A stretch of DNA of 64,000 nucleotides, from NCBI GenBank assembly GCA_963969495.1, contig OZ018327.1, forward strand, positions 36,523,282 through 36,587,281. Reading direction: 5' to 3'. Shown here one piece after another: positions 11,768 through 22,938 of this stretch (its first letter is position 1; each line of letters begins with the position of its first letter). Made by a program: the position numbers and the translations under genes. Source of the DNA: Ceratothoa steindachneri (taxonomy: Eukaryota > Arthropoda > Malacostraca > Isopoda > Cymothoidae). The notes under the pieces were generated by a model. It saw nothing but the letters and a program-made list of their open reading frames with translations. It did no database searches and was not told where the DNA came from.

Positions 11768-12090
11768 TTATAGAGTTAGTGATGATAGTGATGATGATGA
11801 TGATATAGCCGCGGACACATGGAATTTTTCATTTTTCTTATTCCTTGGGTATGTCTATAAATATGTTGGATATAGGGCTGCACGTGTGTCCAATACATCT
11901 GGAAAGCAAAATAGAAGTACAAGTTTTCTTATAACTTTCTTTTTAAATATCTAAAATAGTGATGCTATTGAACTGTATGAAATTCTGGTATCAATAAGCT
12001 GTATGTTACACTCAAACATGTCTTCATAACGCATAATATTTATCGATTAATATGATATTCAATATCAACAGGATCTGATAATGATATGAT
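11768..12090. other. no recognisable gene
   Basis: AT-rich sequence with short GATGAT- and GATATGATAT-type simple repeats near 11,780 and 12,075. Confidence 0.5.
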
Positions 12091-12357
12091 ATGATATTGG
12101 CGGAAACACGTAACTACATATACCGTGGATTAAAGCAGTCTGATATCCTCACTGCACGAGGAAGGTCTCTGGATATGAAGCCACCGGAAAACCTCTGGCA
12201 AGACCTGCAAGTGGCCGTCAGACGTCGTCAGCCAGCCTCCTATGAGCGAATGGAGCCAAACATCACACCTCTAAGTTGTCGCACCCAGTTGGAGAGGATG
12301 CCTGGTAGAATAAATGGTCTCATCACTGACAAGGGGCTTTCAACAAGCTACTGAGCT
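12091..12357 (+). pseudogene. C-terminal fragment of a Tc1-like transposase
   Basis: The frame contains PPENLWQDLQVAVRRRQP (about 12,181-12,234) and ends RINGLITDKGLSTSY before a stop at about 12,352. These match the end of Tc1-family transposases (typically 'PIENLWxDLKxAVxxRxP' and 'AVIAAKGGSTxY'). The third catalytic Asp/Glu lies just upstream in the family and is absent here, so only the last 60 residues or so survive. Confidence 0.7.
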
Positions 12358-12960
12358 TCATGTATCAGTTTGGTGTTGCGGTAATTTTTACAGAGCTTCA
12401 TCTGCTTATCTGTTATATGTTGTTGATGTTACATGTTTTGGTAAATTTTGTATTTTGTTCATTCTTTTTGATTGATGGTGCATATATAACTTATTACTAT
12501 TTATTCGTCCGTATTTCACCGTCATATTCATATTGATATGTAAATAAAAACGTCAACACCCGGCATTTCTTTAATTTCCAAAAAATCAATTTCCTTGGGC
12601 CTTAAAAATACATCTATTATATATCACATGTCATGTGATTTTCGATTATTATGAACAAAAAAGCCCGTGCCCCCTCCTCTAGAAAAACACTTGTCTTGTC
12701 TCTAACTGAATTAAAACCTACACTTCGTTATTCAAAAGGCTTCTTGAATCAACCTTTTTGGGGGTTGAAGATGGTAGCGCTTCATGACACAGATTCAAAT
12801 CCAACCCCTTTATTCATTTTCATATAACGGTTAAAATAGTTTGCCTTATAGGTCCGTTTCCATATCTTCCATTTTTTTTCTTAAGCTTCAATGGTATACG
12901 TAATCATTTCCTTAGCGCGTTTTTCCGGGTTGTGTTACTTGTTTTCATTTCCTTGGGCCT
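12358..12960. other. no recognisable gene
   Basis: AT-rich sequence leading into the (TA)n tract. The phrase TTTCCTTGGGCCTTAAA appears twice (about 12,589 and 12,949), marking a short local duplication. Confidence 0.5.

Positions 12961-12963
<3 letters not shown>

Positions 12964-13029
<66 letters not shown>
12964..13029. repeat. (TA)n microsatellite
   Basis: About 33 TA units directly at the 3' boundary of the reverse-strand Penelope-like element. Confidence 0.97.
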
Positions 13030-13033
<4 letters not shown>

Positions 13034-13054
13034 AAAATCAATGCAATATCGCAA

Positions 13055-15004
13055 GAAAAGATGAGAAATTAAACCACATTCTCCGAAGACAATTTAATTC
13101 AGAACAGTTTCGGTGTATCTCTCACCCTTTTTCAACTGACACTGGATAGAAAATATAAGAAAAGTGCATACAAGCATAACAGGTCGTGAAATATCCCCTC
13201 TTTTATCCCCAATCCCCTACTTGTGGCTAATATGGGGATGGGGGTTAGGCCTAAACATATTGAAGGGCTGACATTTTACTATTTTGTTTATTTGCTTTCG
13301 TATTACAGGATTAAAAAAAATTGACCCTCAGATAGATTTATATTAGAAACTGACGATATCAAGCTGGATTCTACGATTCTTCTCTTAACATAGTTAGCCG
13401 ATTTAAATACCATTTTACTTCCATTGAAATCGATCGTATGATTCTTGTCTCTAACATGGCAAAATATTCCACTGCTTTCGCTGCCCACTCTAATATCTCT
13501 TTTGTGTTCGTACAATCTCTTGTCTAGATTTCTCCCCGTTTTCCCTATATAAACTTTATGGCAATCGTTGCATGGTATTGCATATACTCCTATGTTATGA
13601 TGTTCTTTGGGTTTCCTGGCAATCATCAATTGGTTTAAGGAATTAATATATTTAAAGGCTAGATTAATGCCCGCTTTTCCAAATATGTCCTTTAAACTAT
13701 TTAATTTATTATTAAATGGCAATGTTATACATTTGTTGAAGTCGTTAGTGCGGGAAGGCTTATTACCATAGAATGTTTTCCTAGCTGCAAAATGGGCAGA
13801 CGATATGAACCAATCGGGGTAATACAAATTAGAAAAAATGGTCCTGATAATGACAATTTCTTCATCTAAATAGGAAGGATGACATATTTTGTATGCTCTA
13901 TTAAAAGGTTAGAATTTACCAATTTTTTAACAGTATTATCGTGAAACGAAAAATAATGTATATAGGCATTCGAGTGGGTTGGTTTCCTATACACGACAAG
14001 TTTTAATTCATGGTGATCTTTATTAATGAGGACATCTAAAAAGGGTAATCTATTATCATATTCCCATTCATATTTAAATTTGATGGAGACATGCAGATCA
14101 TTCAAATTATTAAAAAAGGTATCAAAATCATGGCCATTAGGCCATACAGAAAATACATTGTCAATGTACCTTAACCATATAAAGTTAGGGGGAGAAATTG
14201 TGGGAAGGAGTTCAGTCTCAAAATATTCCATGAAGAGACATGCCCATATCGGAGATAAACTATTTCCCATGCTAAGGCCAAATATTTGTCTATAAAACTC
14301 ATTATTTACTCGAAACACATTTTCAGAGAGACATAATTCAACTAAATCGATAAATTTACTCGTAGAAATGGGAAGATCCAAATCAAGTCTAGGCATGATT
14401 TCCCGCAGAAGGCCCATGGAACCAGAACTTTGGTAAACAAAGAGTTTACATCAAAGCTCACAAGTTTTTCATCCGGTAATTGCAAGTGGTTGAGGCGGTC
14501 AACGAAATCTTGAGTGTTCATAATGTGTGAAGATGAGATTCTTCCAACTGCTGGAGATAAATGCTTGGCGAGCCATTTGGAGAGCTTATAAGTGGGAGAA
14601 TTAATATTGGAAATGATTGGGCGTAAGGGACATCCCTCTTTGTGGGTCTTTATGAGCCCTTCCTTCTACGGAAGTGAAGAGTTCGTACTCCTGAATTGTT
14701 TAATTAAATCTGTACTTTTCAGTATTTTCTTCAATTTGTTGTTAAAATTGCTTGTTTTGTTATTGAGCGGATCACTTTGTAGCTTTTCATATGTGTTCAC
14801 ATCATTAAGAAGTTCATTTAGTTTATCATTATAACTATGTTTGTCCAAAATGACTAACTGATTCGTTTTATCGGATTTGATTATACAGCCACTAAAGAAA
14901 TTCACCACTTATTTGCTCATGTGAGGATTTGGCTATGGATACTAAATGGTCTAGTGAGAACTCATCGCATGACTTAATTGAAAAGCTTAAACCGTATCCT
15001 AACG
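13055..15004 (-). pseudogene. Penelope-like retroelement (PLE), left copy, 5'-truncated
   Basis: Minus-strand PLE with reverse transcriptase followed by a GIY-YIG endonuclease. The N-terminal remnant (about 15,004-14,912) reads QFALGYG; after a frame break DKTNQLVILDK follows (14,908-14,666). Then come SFDVNSLFTKV (about 14,460-14,425), GLSMGNSLSPIWACLF and RYIDNVFSVW (14,270-14,145). The usual YxDD is YIDN. A -1 shift near 14,420 splits RT and is shared with the right copy. The endonuclease (13,827-13,303) shows VYIGKTGRNLDKRLYEH and the CxxC finger IPCNDC. An extra frame break near 13,850-13,900 is private to this copy. The element runs into (TA)n through about 30 extra bases. PLEs prime on DNA ends or nicks made by this endonuclease. 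Confidence 0.92.
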
Positions 15005-16680
15005 CAAATTGAAGAAAATACTGAAAAGTACAGATTTAATTAAACAATTCAGGAGTACGAACCCTTCACTTCCGTAGAAGGAAGGGCTCATAAAGACCCA
15101 CAAAGAGGGATGTCCCTTACGCCCAATCATTTCCAATATTAATTCTCCCACTTATAAGCTCTCCAAATGGCTCGCCAAGCATTTATCTCCAGCAGTTGGA
15201 AGAATCTCATTTTCACACATTATGAACACTCAAGATTTCGTTGACCGCCTCAACCACTTGCAATTACCGGATGGAAAACTTGTGAGCTTTGATGTAAACT
15301 CTTTGTTTACCAAAGTCCTGGTTCCATGGGCCTTCTGCGGGAAATCATGCCTAGACTTGATTTGGATCTTCCCATTTCTACGAGTAAATTTATTGATTTA
15401 GTTGAATTATGTCTCTCTGACAATGTGTTTCGAGTAAATAATGAGTTTTATAGACAAATATTTGGCCTTAGCATGGGAAATAGTTTATCTCCGATATGGG
15501 CATGTCTCTTCATGGAATATTTTGAGACTGAACTCCTTCCCACAATTTCTCCCCCTAACTTTATATGGTTAAGGTACATTGACAATGTATTTTCTGTATG
15601 GCCTAATGGCCATGATTTTGATACCTTTTTTAATAATTTGAATGATCTGCATGTCTCCATCAAATTTAAATATGAATGGGAATATGATAATAGATTACCC
15701 TTTTTAGATGTCCTCATTAATAAAGATCACCATGAATTAAAACTTGACGTGTATAGGAAACCAACCCACTCGAATGCCTATATACATTATTTTTCGTTTC
15801 ACGATAATACTGTTAAAAAATTGGTAAATTCTAACCTTTTCCTTAGAGCATACAAAATATGTCATCCTTCCTATTTAGATGAAGAAATTGTCATTATCAG
15901 GACCATTTTTTCTAATTTGTACTACCCCGATTGGTTCATATCGTCTGCCCATTTTGCAGCTAGGAAAACATTATGGTAATAAGCCTTCCCGCACTAACGA
16001 CTTCAACAAATGTATAACATTGCCATTTAATAATAAATTAAATAGTTTAAAGTACATATTTGGAAAAGCGGGCATTAATCTAGCCTTTAAATATATTAAT
16101 TCCTTAAACCAATTGATGATTGCCAGGAAACCCAAAGAACATCATAACATAGGAGTATATGCAATACCATGCCACGATTGCCATAAAGTTTATATAGGGA
16201 AAACGGGGAGAAATCTAGACAAGAGATTGTACGAACACAAAAGAGATATTAGAGTGGGCAGCGAAAGCAGTGGAATATTTTGCCATGTTAGAGACAAGAA
16301 TCATATGATCAATTTCAATGGAAGTAAAATGTTATTTAAATCGGCTAACTATGTTAAGAGAAGAATCGTAGAATCCAGCTTGATATCATCAGTTCCTAAT
16401 TTAAATCTATCTGAGGGTCAATTTTCTTTTAATCCTGTAATAAGAAAGCAAATAAACAAAATAGTAAAATGTCAGCCCTTCAATATGTTTAGGCCTAACC
16501 CCCCCCCCCCCCGATTAGCCACAAGTAGGGGATTGGGGATAAAAGAGGGGATATTTCACGACCTATTATGCTTGTATGCATTTTTTCTTATATTTTCTAT
16601 CCAGTGTCAGTTGAAAAAGGGTGTGAGATACACCGAAACTGTTCTGAATTAGATTGTTTTCCGAGAATGTGGTTTAATTC

Positions 16681-16683
<3 letters not shown>
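15005..16683 (+). pseudogene. Penelope-like retroelement, right copy, 5'-truncated, head to head with left copy
   Basis: Near-identical inverted copy of 14,737-13,060. It begins within RT (KKILKSTDLIKQF, about 15,007) and lacks the N-terminal part present in the left copy. It keeps GLSMGNSLSPIWACLF and the same YIDN substitution (15,575-15,605), plus the same -1 shift near 15,325. A private 2-nt deletion near 15,970 (AAAACATTATGG where the left copy has AACATTCTATGG) separates RT from the GIY-YIG domain (VYIGKTGRNLDKRLYEH, about 16,189-16,239). The 3' region holds a C-run (16,500-16,512) and a degenerate hammerhead-like motif, and ends in (TA)n at 16,684. Confidence 0.92.
16607..16647 (+). 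ncRNA. degenerate hammerhead-ribozyme-like motif of the PLE pair
   Basis: Order of parts: UCAG (16,607-16,610), core-like UUGAAAA (16,611-16,617), stem II GGUGU/ACACC (16,620-16,624 with 16,630-16,634), GAAAC (16,635-16,639), a very short stem III (GUU) and CUGA (16,644-16,647) pairing with the first UCAG. Relative to the hammerhead core CUGANGA, C3 is U and G8 is A, which would keep a 3-8 base pair. Two extra bases lie before stem II. The left PLE copy has the same core. Likely weak or inactive; see the better example at 28,236. Confidence 0.35.

Positions 16684-16749
<66 letters not shown>
16684..16749. repeat. (TA)n microsatellite
   Basis: About 33 TA units directly at the 3' boundary of the right-hand Penelope-like element, mirroring 12,964-13,029. 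Confidence 0.97.
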
Positions 16750-16752
<3 letters not shown>

Positions 16753-19700
16753 CAATCCTGTAAAATATAAATTGTTTAAATAATGCATTAGTTTGGTTAC
16801 ATTAAATGTCGACGTTGATATTAGTCCCCCCCCCCACATTTTTTTTAAAAATATGCTTGTTTTGAGTTTTGTTTTGTTTGTTTTTTAATTATATTTTTTC
16901 AGAATCGGTTAAAACCGAATTTTTAAAAAAATTAAACGAATTTGAAATTTTAGAATAATTTTCAACACTACTCCAGATGTTAGCTTCAGCATAGTTGACC
17001 GGGCAACGACTGACCTTGCAGGATAAAAGTGAAGCAATCTACTTCAAATCTTTTTAACACGTTATGTCTCAGCACTCGTTATTGGGTCATTCCAAAGGAT
17101 CGCAATTTTTTATGACTTTAACAAAACTTCGATCGAACAATTAACACAAACATTATTACACTTTAGCACTTAAATTCGCAATTACTCGAAAATAATAGAT
17201 TTTAAATTATTCGCGCCGTACTCGGCCTGTTCCTTCGTAAGTAAATATTTACAAGTCCAACTTAAACAGTTATACGCAAGCCATAAAAATATTGCGTTAT
17301 ATGTATTTGTTCGTTTTCCGCCAATTCCATCATTTCAATTTCTTTCTTCATCATTGGCAGAAAGCAACCACATTGAGGAAGACCTTTTCTACTAGTGCAT
17401 ATCTCATGGATGCTGCGCTCTAGTCCTTGAAAGTACTAAGAGTTTTCGCTACTCCGGGGATATTAGACATTTCACAAATCTTCTGGAGCACATGTAAGTA
17501 ATTGCTACCTTTAGGTCTTGACGTGAAAGTTGTACATATATAGATATGAATCCCACCCCTGTAAGGAATTTTTGCGAATTAGGAAATAATATTTCCGAAG
17601 AAAAGTTTTTCCGTTTTCTGTTTCTTGAGGTTTGTTGGATTCATTTTCATCATTCTTTCGCGCTTATGAAAGATTTATAGATATATAGATATATGGATAC
17701 ATATACAGAGTTCTATAGGGAGTAAGCCGTTTGTCTCTTTTGTGAGTGGTTTGGTTACCAAGGATGATTTGTCACCGAGTTTTAGTACTACTCCCGACGT
17801 ATCCCGGTAGGTTTCTTGGTACAGCTTAGTGGCTACTGTTTCGATTCTTTGAGAGTGCTTTATACGTGATCCACTAACTCCAAAGCGTAGTTATTTTTTT
17901 TTTCTTTATTATAGGCTGGGAAAGGTGATCAGGGATTTACTTAAAGGTAAAGAATTCTTGGAGCTGGATTCAGTATTCTTTATGCGGCGGGAACTTGGAA
18001 AGTCTTCAGATGTGTCTTTCTTGATAGATTATAAGTGTTCATCCTAAGGTACTTTCCAATTTCACTTATACATAAACGGCCCATACACACGGCGATATTT
18101 AAAAGATAACATTATAATTACATTAATTCATTTTGCTATGTTTTTCATTAATATAGAATCTTACAATTCATTTTAATTATGTACAAGTAACTAATAAGAT
18201 ATTTTCCTTTGATCTTTCTTCGAAAGATTGAGTTCATATTTAGGACGTTCGATAAACAAAATGAGTTCATATATAGACCGTTTACTAAATTCAAATTGAA
18301 GTTTGAGAATTCAGTTAATTGCATATGGCTTTTTTTTATTAAAGCTATATTAATTCTTCCAAAAATAAAATAAAGCTATTACATTAATTCTTTTTATAAT
18401 TAATTTAAGGACTAAGCTTTTGACATTTAATTTACGGAAATGGTGGCATCTGGGTAGATACCTTCAATAGTGCTATTTCTCTCATTTTTATGTTCAAATC
18501 ACAATTTTCTCTTTTCAATCATCGTTTAAGCCCTAATTATATTAAATATAGAGAGGAAATGGGATTGTAATTGTTAACTACATACTTTTCAACCGATTTT
18601 TTAATTAGACAACCAAAATTATTATTTTCTTGTCTTTTTTGCTTTGTAAAACGGTTCTAAAGCTCCTCGAATTAACAGAAATATAGCAATGATTTAATTA
18701 GTCCTACAAATAAAAAAAATTATAAAGAAATTACAGAAATTGGAAAAAGTCTAACTAAGCTATATATTTTTTAACGTTAGGAGATATTTACATTATAATG
18801 TTGACGGTATTTGCTATTATAAAATTAACTAATTATTTGGGGGGTAGGCCGAGCTTTGAAATTCAGGAAAACGGTGGTTCTTAGTTTCAGCAAGTTTGTC
18901 CTAAGTAGCCTTGCATGAGTTTATCCTCGTTTCTATAATGGTTCTGGCACTATCTTTTAGGCGCTCGTTATTATTTTTGTAGTTTTGTTTTAATTAACTG
19001 TAGTAGTGCCATGCTTCCATAGATCCTACCAGCTTAGGAAAAAAAAAATCTGTCATTTGACCACTGTCCTTTCGGACTTTTCCAAAATGATAGGTAATAT
19101 TATACGTAATAGTGTTTTTTTAGAGCATTTATCTATAGGGATTCCATTTCATAGAATGTTATTTCATAAAACTTCAAAGTGCTCATTTGTGAGGTGTCTT
19201 TGAATGTCTTATTCCATTTTACGATGTGGTTCTTACAGTTCTAGCCGTAAATTTCTAGTTGTACACTTATTTACTTAAATATCAATGATTTAAAAAAATA
19301 TGTAAATTATTATTTTATTTTCTTTGTTTATATATTAAATTACAATGCCCATCTAATCTTATTAGCATTGGTTTTCTGATATATAGCAACATATTATTTT
19401 CCCGCGTCATAGTTTAATTTTAGTCCTGTAGTTCTTTCATGCACTAGCCAGCTATGGTCTTGACTTGGATTTGGTCCAGTTCTATAAATCTTTTGCTGTT
19501 CACCTATCGGCTTATCTTCATTTGCTACCATTAGTTTCAAAGAGTCTGAGGCCCTTATTTTCATGTTTAAATCTCCAAGGTTCATTCTTCTAACACCATT
19601 TTTCATTTTTTATTTTCGAATCGGTATTTTTAGCGACAAACATACCGCTAGAAATTTGGTTTTAATAGTGAGGATGGGGTAAGCAGAGGTCTCGCCCGAC

Positions 19701-20000
19701 TCCCCACCTCTTTTAAGGAGGATGAATTCCTGGCAAGTTGTAAGGACATATAATACCACCCGTAGCCGTTTACTTATTGATTCAGTGATAGCAGTTGATC
19801 TCGGCGGTATGTAAATGACCACTCTAAAGTATGTGAACGACTTGGACAGTGTACGAGCTGATTTGGATTTGCTAATCACGAGACTTAACTTCATTAAATC
19901 AAAGAAGGTCTCGCAAGGATTTTCTGGCAAACTGAGAGAGAATATATCGTCATAGTAAGTATTATAATTCAACTGGTGATGTATTGTAACTAACGCATAA
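16750..20000. other. AT-rich spacer, no recognisable gene
   Basis: Frames at 19,006-19,203 (+), 19,606-19,394 (-) and 19,972-19,610 (-) carry no recognisable domain. No splice-site pairs linking plausible exons, terminal repeats or tandem arrays were found, apart from A/T-rich low complexity at 18,100-18,750. Confidence 0.45.
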
Positions 20001-22160
20001 TAGAAATCACCACCTGCTGCATTACAAACCGGACCATTTCAAACTGTTTAAGAAGCACTTAAATGTAAAGGTGTTCCGAGCGCACTTAATGCCGAAGCAA
20101 GATCGATCATTTAGATGCACAAGGTCGTGGTAGAACCACTGCTGCATGTAGACCTTGATGAGGCAATACTCGGCCCAGCGATACGAGTGCGCACGTGAAG
20201 GGTGTATATATGTTCGACTCTGGGAGGAGACTCATTGGATACACGGGCCTATACTCTTATCCGAACTTTTAGAGGTGATGAGTCGGTAGTTGAACCGAAT
20301 ACTGAACTCCTAGAGAACGTCTGCTTTATCCGTGTTACATGAGAGGTAAGCTGCAGTTTCAGGGCTTACCCACATCTTGTATTCAGGGGGTCAATTATAT
20401 TGCTCTTGTTCTGCACATGCTCTTTATTATTATCAGTAGGTCATCCTCTAAACCGGCATCCCTTCTTCCTCTGCATCAAGGCGATCGTCGTCACGCTGTC
20501 GGCGGTGAAAACTTAATCAGTGGCGTCCTTCGCGCCCCCGCCCTCCATCTCAGATACTTCCTTGACATCATCAGTGCGACACGATTTTACCAGAAGCCTT
20601 CGTGGCGCATCCTGAGCAGGAGGCCACACCAGGAGCGCTGGCATGTCTCAGGGAGTGGATAAGCGACATTATTCTACAAGAGTTCTATGTCTAGCACTAT
20701 GGAACGGGGTCGCTATTAGCTAAGCAGATTCACTTGGTGGTTATCGAGTTGGATGGCATCAGATTCACTGCAAGGGCGTCCTTTTCATCTTCATCGGGTG
20801 CAATAAGTAGGATGTCGGGCATCAGCACCACAAAGTTATCCCCATTTCATGAATTAACCGCAATTGAGAGTCTCTAAGTCATCCAGAAGAAGGGAAAAGT
20901 GGTGGTAGAGCCGATATATGGGGTAGAAGTAAAGCATCCAAGGGATACCCTGACCGTGAGATCCTGTGAAACCTGTGTTCGTTGAAACTCAGTAGGATAT
21001 GTCACTCAGTAACCCCTAGGGGGCATTAGAACTAGTTCTTCTAGGTCGCTTTCTGCGAGCGCATTCGGTATGGGGCAGCATCTGGTGTGGCTGTTCATTG
21101 TTTTGACCTGGTTAAGAACCTGTGTGACCTTGAGTCGGATGAAAACGATCGGATCAACTTGAGCGCCCGATAAGAAGGAATGCACAAGACAATGATCACC
21201 CAAGGGCAACGGTCCAACCATAAACGCTTACTAGTCACTACAGTCTGGTATTTAGGCGATCCCTTCCTCCCAGAATAGATGGATGGACATTGGACACGGA
21301 GTTTATGGTTACTGAAAAGTGATTATAACTCTTATGTTCCTCGGCCTAAAGGTATTTCCTGGTTGTATTACCCTCATATCCCAGTTTGGGGTGATCGTGG
21401 AGGATAGAGGGCGCCTGACTTACCTGGTGGACCAGGCGATGGCCCCGTAGCAAAAGCCGGATCACCACGTCCAGTACTCTTGGGAGTACTGTACACCGAA
21501 TCATTGTTGGCTTCGTCAACCGGATAATATTTCTAGAGATCGCCCTTTACGGAGTCCACGATGCCATATCTGAGTTAGGGCGCTGAGAGACCCCAAGCCT
21601 CGATGGGCACCGTCAGCTCACTCCCGCATGGTGGAGTACTAGGCTGACATTGCTGTCACGATGTTACTGAGGTTCCTGCCGGTGGAGTACAAGACCGACA
21701 TTGCTGTCTCGATGTTACTGAGGCTCCTGCCAGAGAGCTTGGCCTGCAGAGGTGCAGGGCTATTATTAAGTCACCCCGATGGCCTACCTAGAGAGGATGG
21801 AATTTGCGTGACGGACTTCTTGGGCAATTTCCCCGGGGTCCGCATTGGCTTAGGTCTCATGGTCGTGAACCGAATTTGTGCTCTAACTCTTGTGGCCGAA
21901 GTCATGAATATACAATTCAATCGGAGTACAATTGAGAGCACTCTACGACTGGGCGAGGCGAAATTCGACAAGCAGAACCACCTAAAAGCCACGGTTGAGC
22001 AACTAAAGGGGGGTTAAATCCCACAGGCTAAAGACAAGTCATTATAAGAATTCATAAAAGTATCACACGGAAGAGCCATTTCCAAGCCTAGAGGAGAAAA
22101 AGACAGTGTCCCAGTAGAATATGGCTGAAACAACTAAATAGAAAAGAGAAGTAAACAGAA
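20001..22160. other. GC-richer anonymous block, no gene recognised
   Basis: Base composition is clearly less AT-rich than the neighbours. Frames at 20,339-20,662 (+), 21,221-21,006 (-) and 21,661-22,017 (+) are open but unrelated to any family I know. It may be a decayed retroelement or an unplaced host segment. A 51-bp tandem duplication lies at 21,630-21,731. Confidence 0.4.
21630..21731. repeat. 51-bp tandem duplication
   Basis: Two copies begin GGTGGAGTAC at 21,630 and 21,681 and both run through ACATTGCTGTC to CTCCTGCC or TTCCTGCC. 51 bp is a multiple of three, so it would preserve a frame, but no gene is identified. Confidence 0.9.
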
Positions 22161-22279
22161 AATCGTACTTTTATGGAGGTAGCTCAACACCATCTTTCAC
22201 CAATACTTGGGTCTTATAGGATTGGGAAGTAAAGGGAGAGGACAAACATATCAAGAATGACAGGATAAAAAAAACAAAC

Positions 22280-22543
22280 ATATTACACGTAAAACATGTA
22301 TACCAAAGAAGATATTGTACACAATAGATGTACATCATACACAAATTTGTACACAACAGATGTCCATCAGTACACGGCACATCTAAACCATAGTATAAAA
22401 TTATAAATAGCATTTGTGGACCAGTAAATGTATACCATATATAAATTTCCACACATGTGCACCATATACAATTTTCTAAAAAAAAAAACACATGTACTCT
22501 AGTGAAAAAGCTTTTGCATAACGCATGTACATCATAGTGCAAA

Positions 22544-22545
<2 letters not shown>
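22280..22545. repeat. degenerate TGTACAY-rich tandem region
   Basis: Repeated variants of GTACACAATAGATGTACATCA and ACCATATACAAATTT with roughly 35-45 bp spacing, leading into the (TA)n tract. The long minus-strand frame here (22,542-22,171) is a product of this repetitiveness. Confidence 0.5.

Positions 22546-22546
<1 letters not shown>

Positions 22547-22627
<81 letters not shown>
22547..22627. repeat. (TA)n microsatellite
   Basis: About 40 TA units at the 5' boundary of the composite Penelope-like element. Confidence 0.97.
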
Positions 22628-22631
<4 letters not shown>

Positions 22632-22663
22632 ACACTGTTTCACTCAATAACGAGTAAATAAAT

Positions 22664-22718
22664 ATACAAGAAAACTACTGTTATTGGAGCATAAAGTTTA
22701 TTATTATTATTAAAATGG
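22664..22718 (-). repeat. inverted copy of the PLE 3' terminus at its 5' end
   Basis: The minus strand here reads CCATTTTAATAATAATAATA then AACTTTATGCTCCAATAACAG, matching 28,279-28,335 on the plus strand. It starts at, or within a few bases of, the predicted hammerhead cleavage position. Partial inverted terminal copies at 5' ends are typical of PLE pseudo-LTRs. Confidence 0.85.
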
Positions 22719-22938
22719 TTAAGCTTTCTGAAAAGTTTAACAACCTCCATCCCACTATAAAATTCAAGGTTGAATGGGAAAAAGACAATTGCTTGCCGTT
22801 TCTTGATGTAAAAGTCTTAAGAATTAATGATAAATCATCCTTTACGGTATACCGGAAACCTACTATTTCCAATTCCTATATACATTTTTTTTCATTCCAT
22901 GATCTTAAGATCAAAAAAGCAATTGTAATATCTATGTA
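22719..22938 (+). pseudogene. PLE 2 reverse transcriptase fragment
   Basis: Reads IKFKVEWEKDNCLPFLDV (about 22,757-22,810), VYRKPTISNSYIHFFSFHD and KKAIVISM. This is the RT thumb-proximal segment that in the 15.3-kb copy reads IKFKYEWEYDNRLPFLDV. RT blocks before this, including the catalytic YxDD, are absent, so the element is 5'-truncated. The frame stops artificially because the mariner begins at 22,939. It resumes at 24,306 with LRAFRICDPCFLQDE. Confidence 0.9.

Noticed and set aside
14026..14295. Plus-strand 89-codon frame repeated exactly at 15,717-15,448
   Set aside because: The repetition comes from the inverted PLE pair; the frame is antisense to the RT domain.
16568..16839. Frames encoding long Ile-Tyr runs (also at 28.3 and 52.1 kb)
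   Set aside because: Translation of (TA)n microsatellites.
20001..22160. GC-richer block as a host gene or viral insertion
   Set aside because: No recognisable protein motifs in any frame and no convincing exon chain; left as anonymous.
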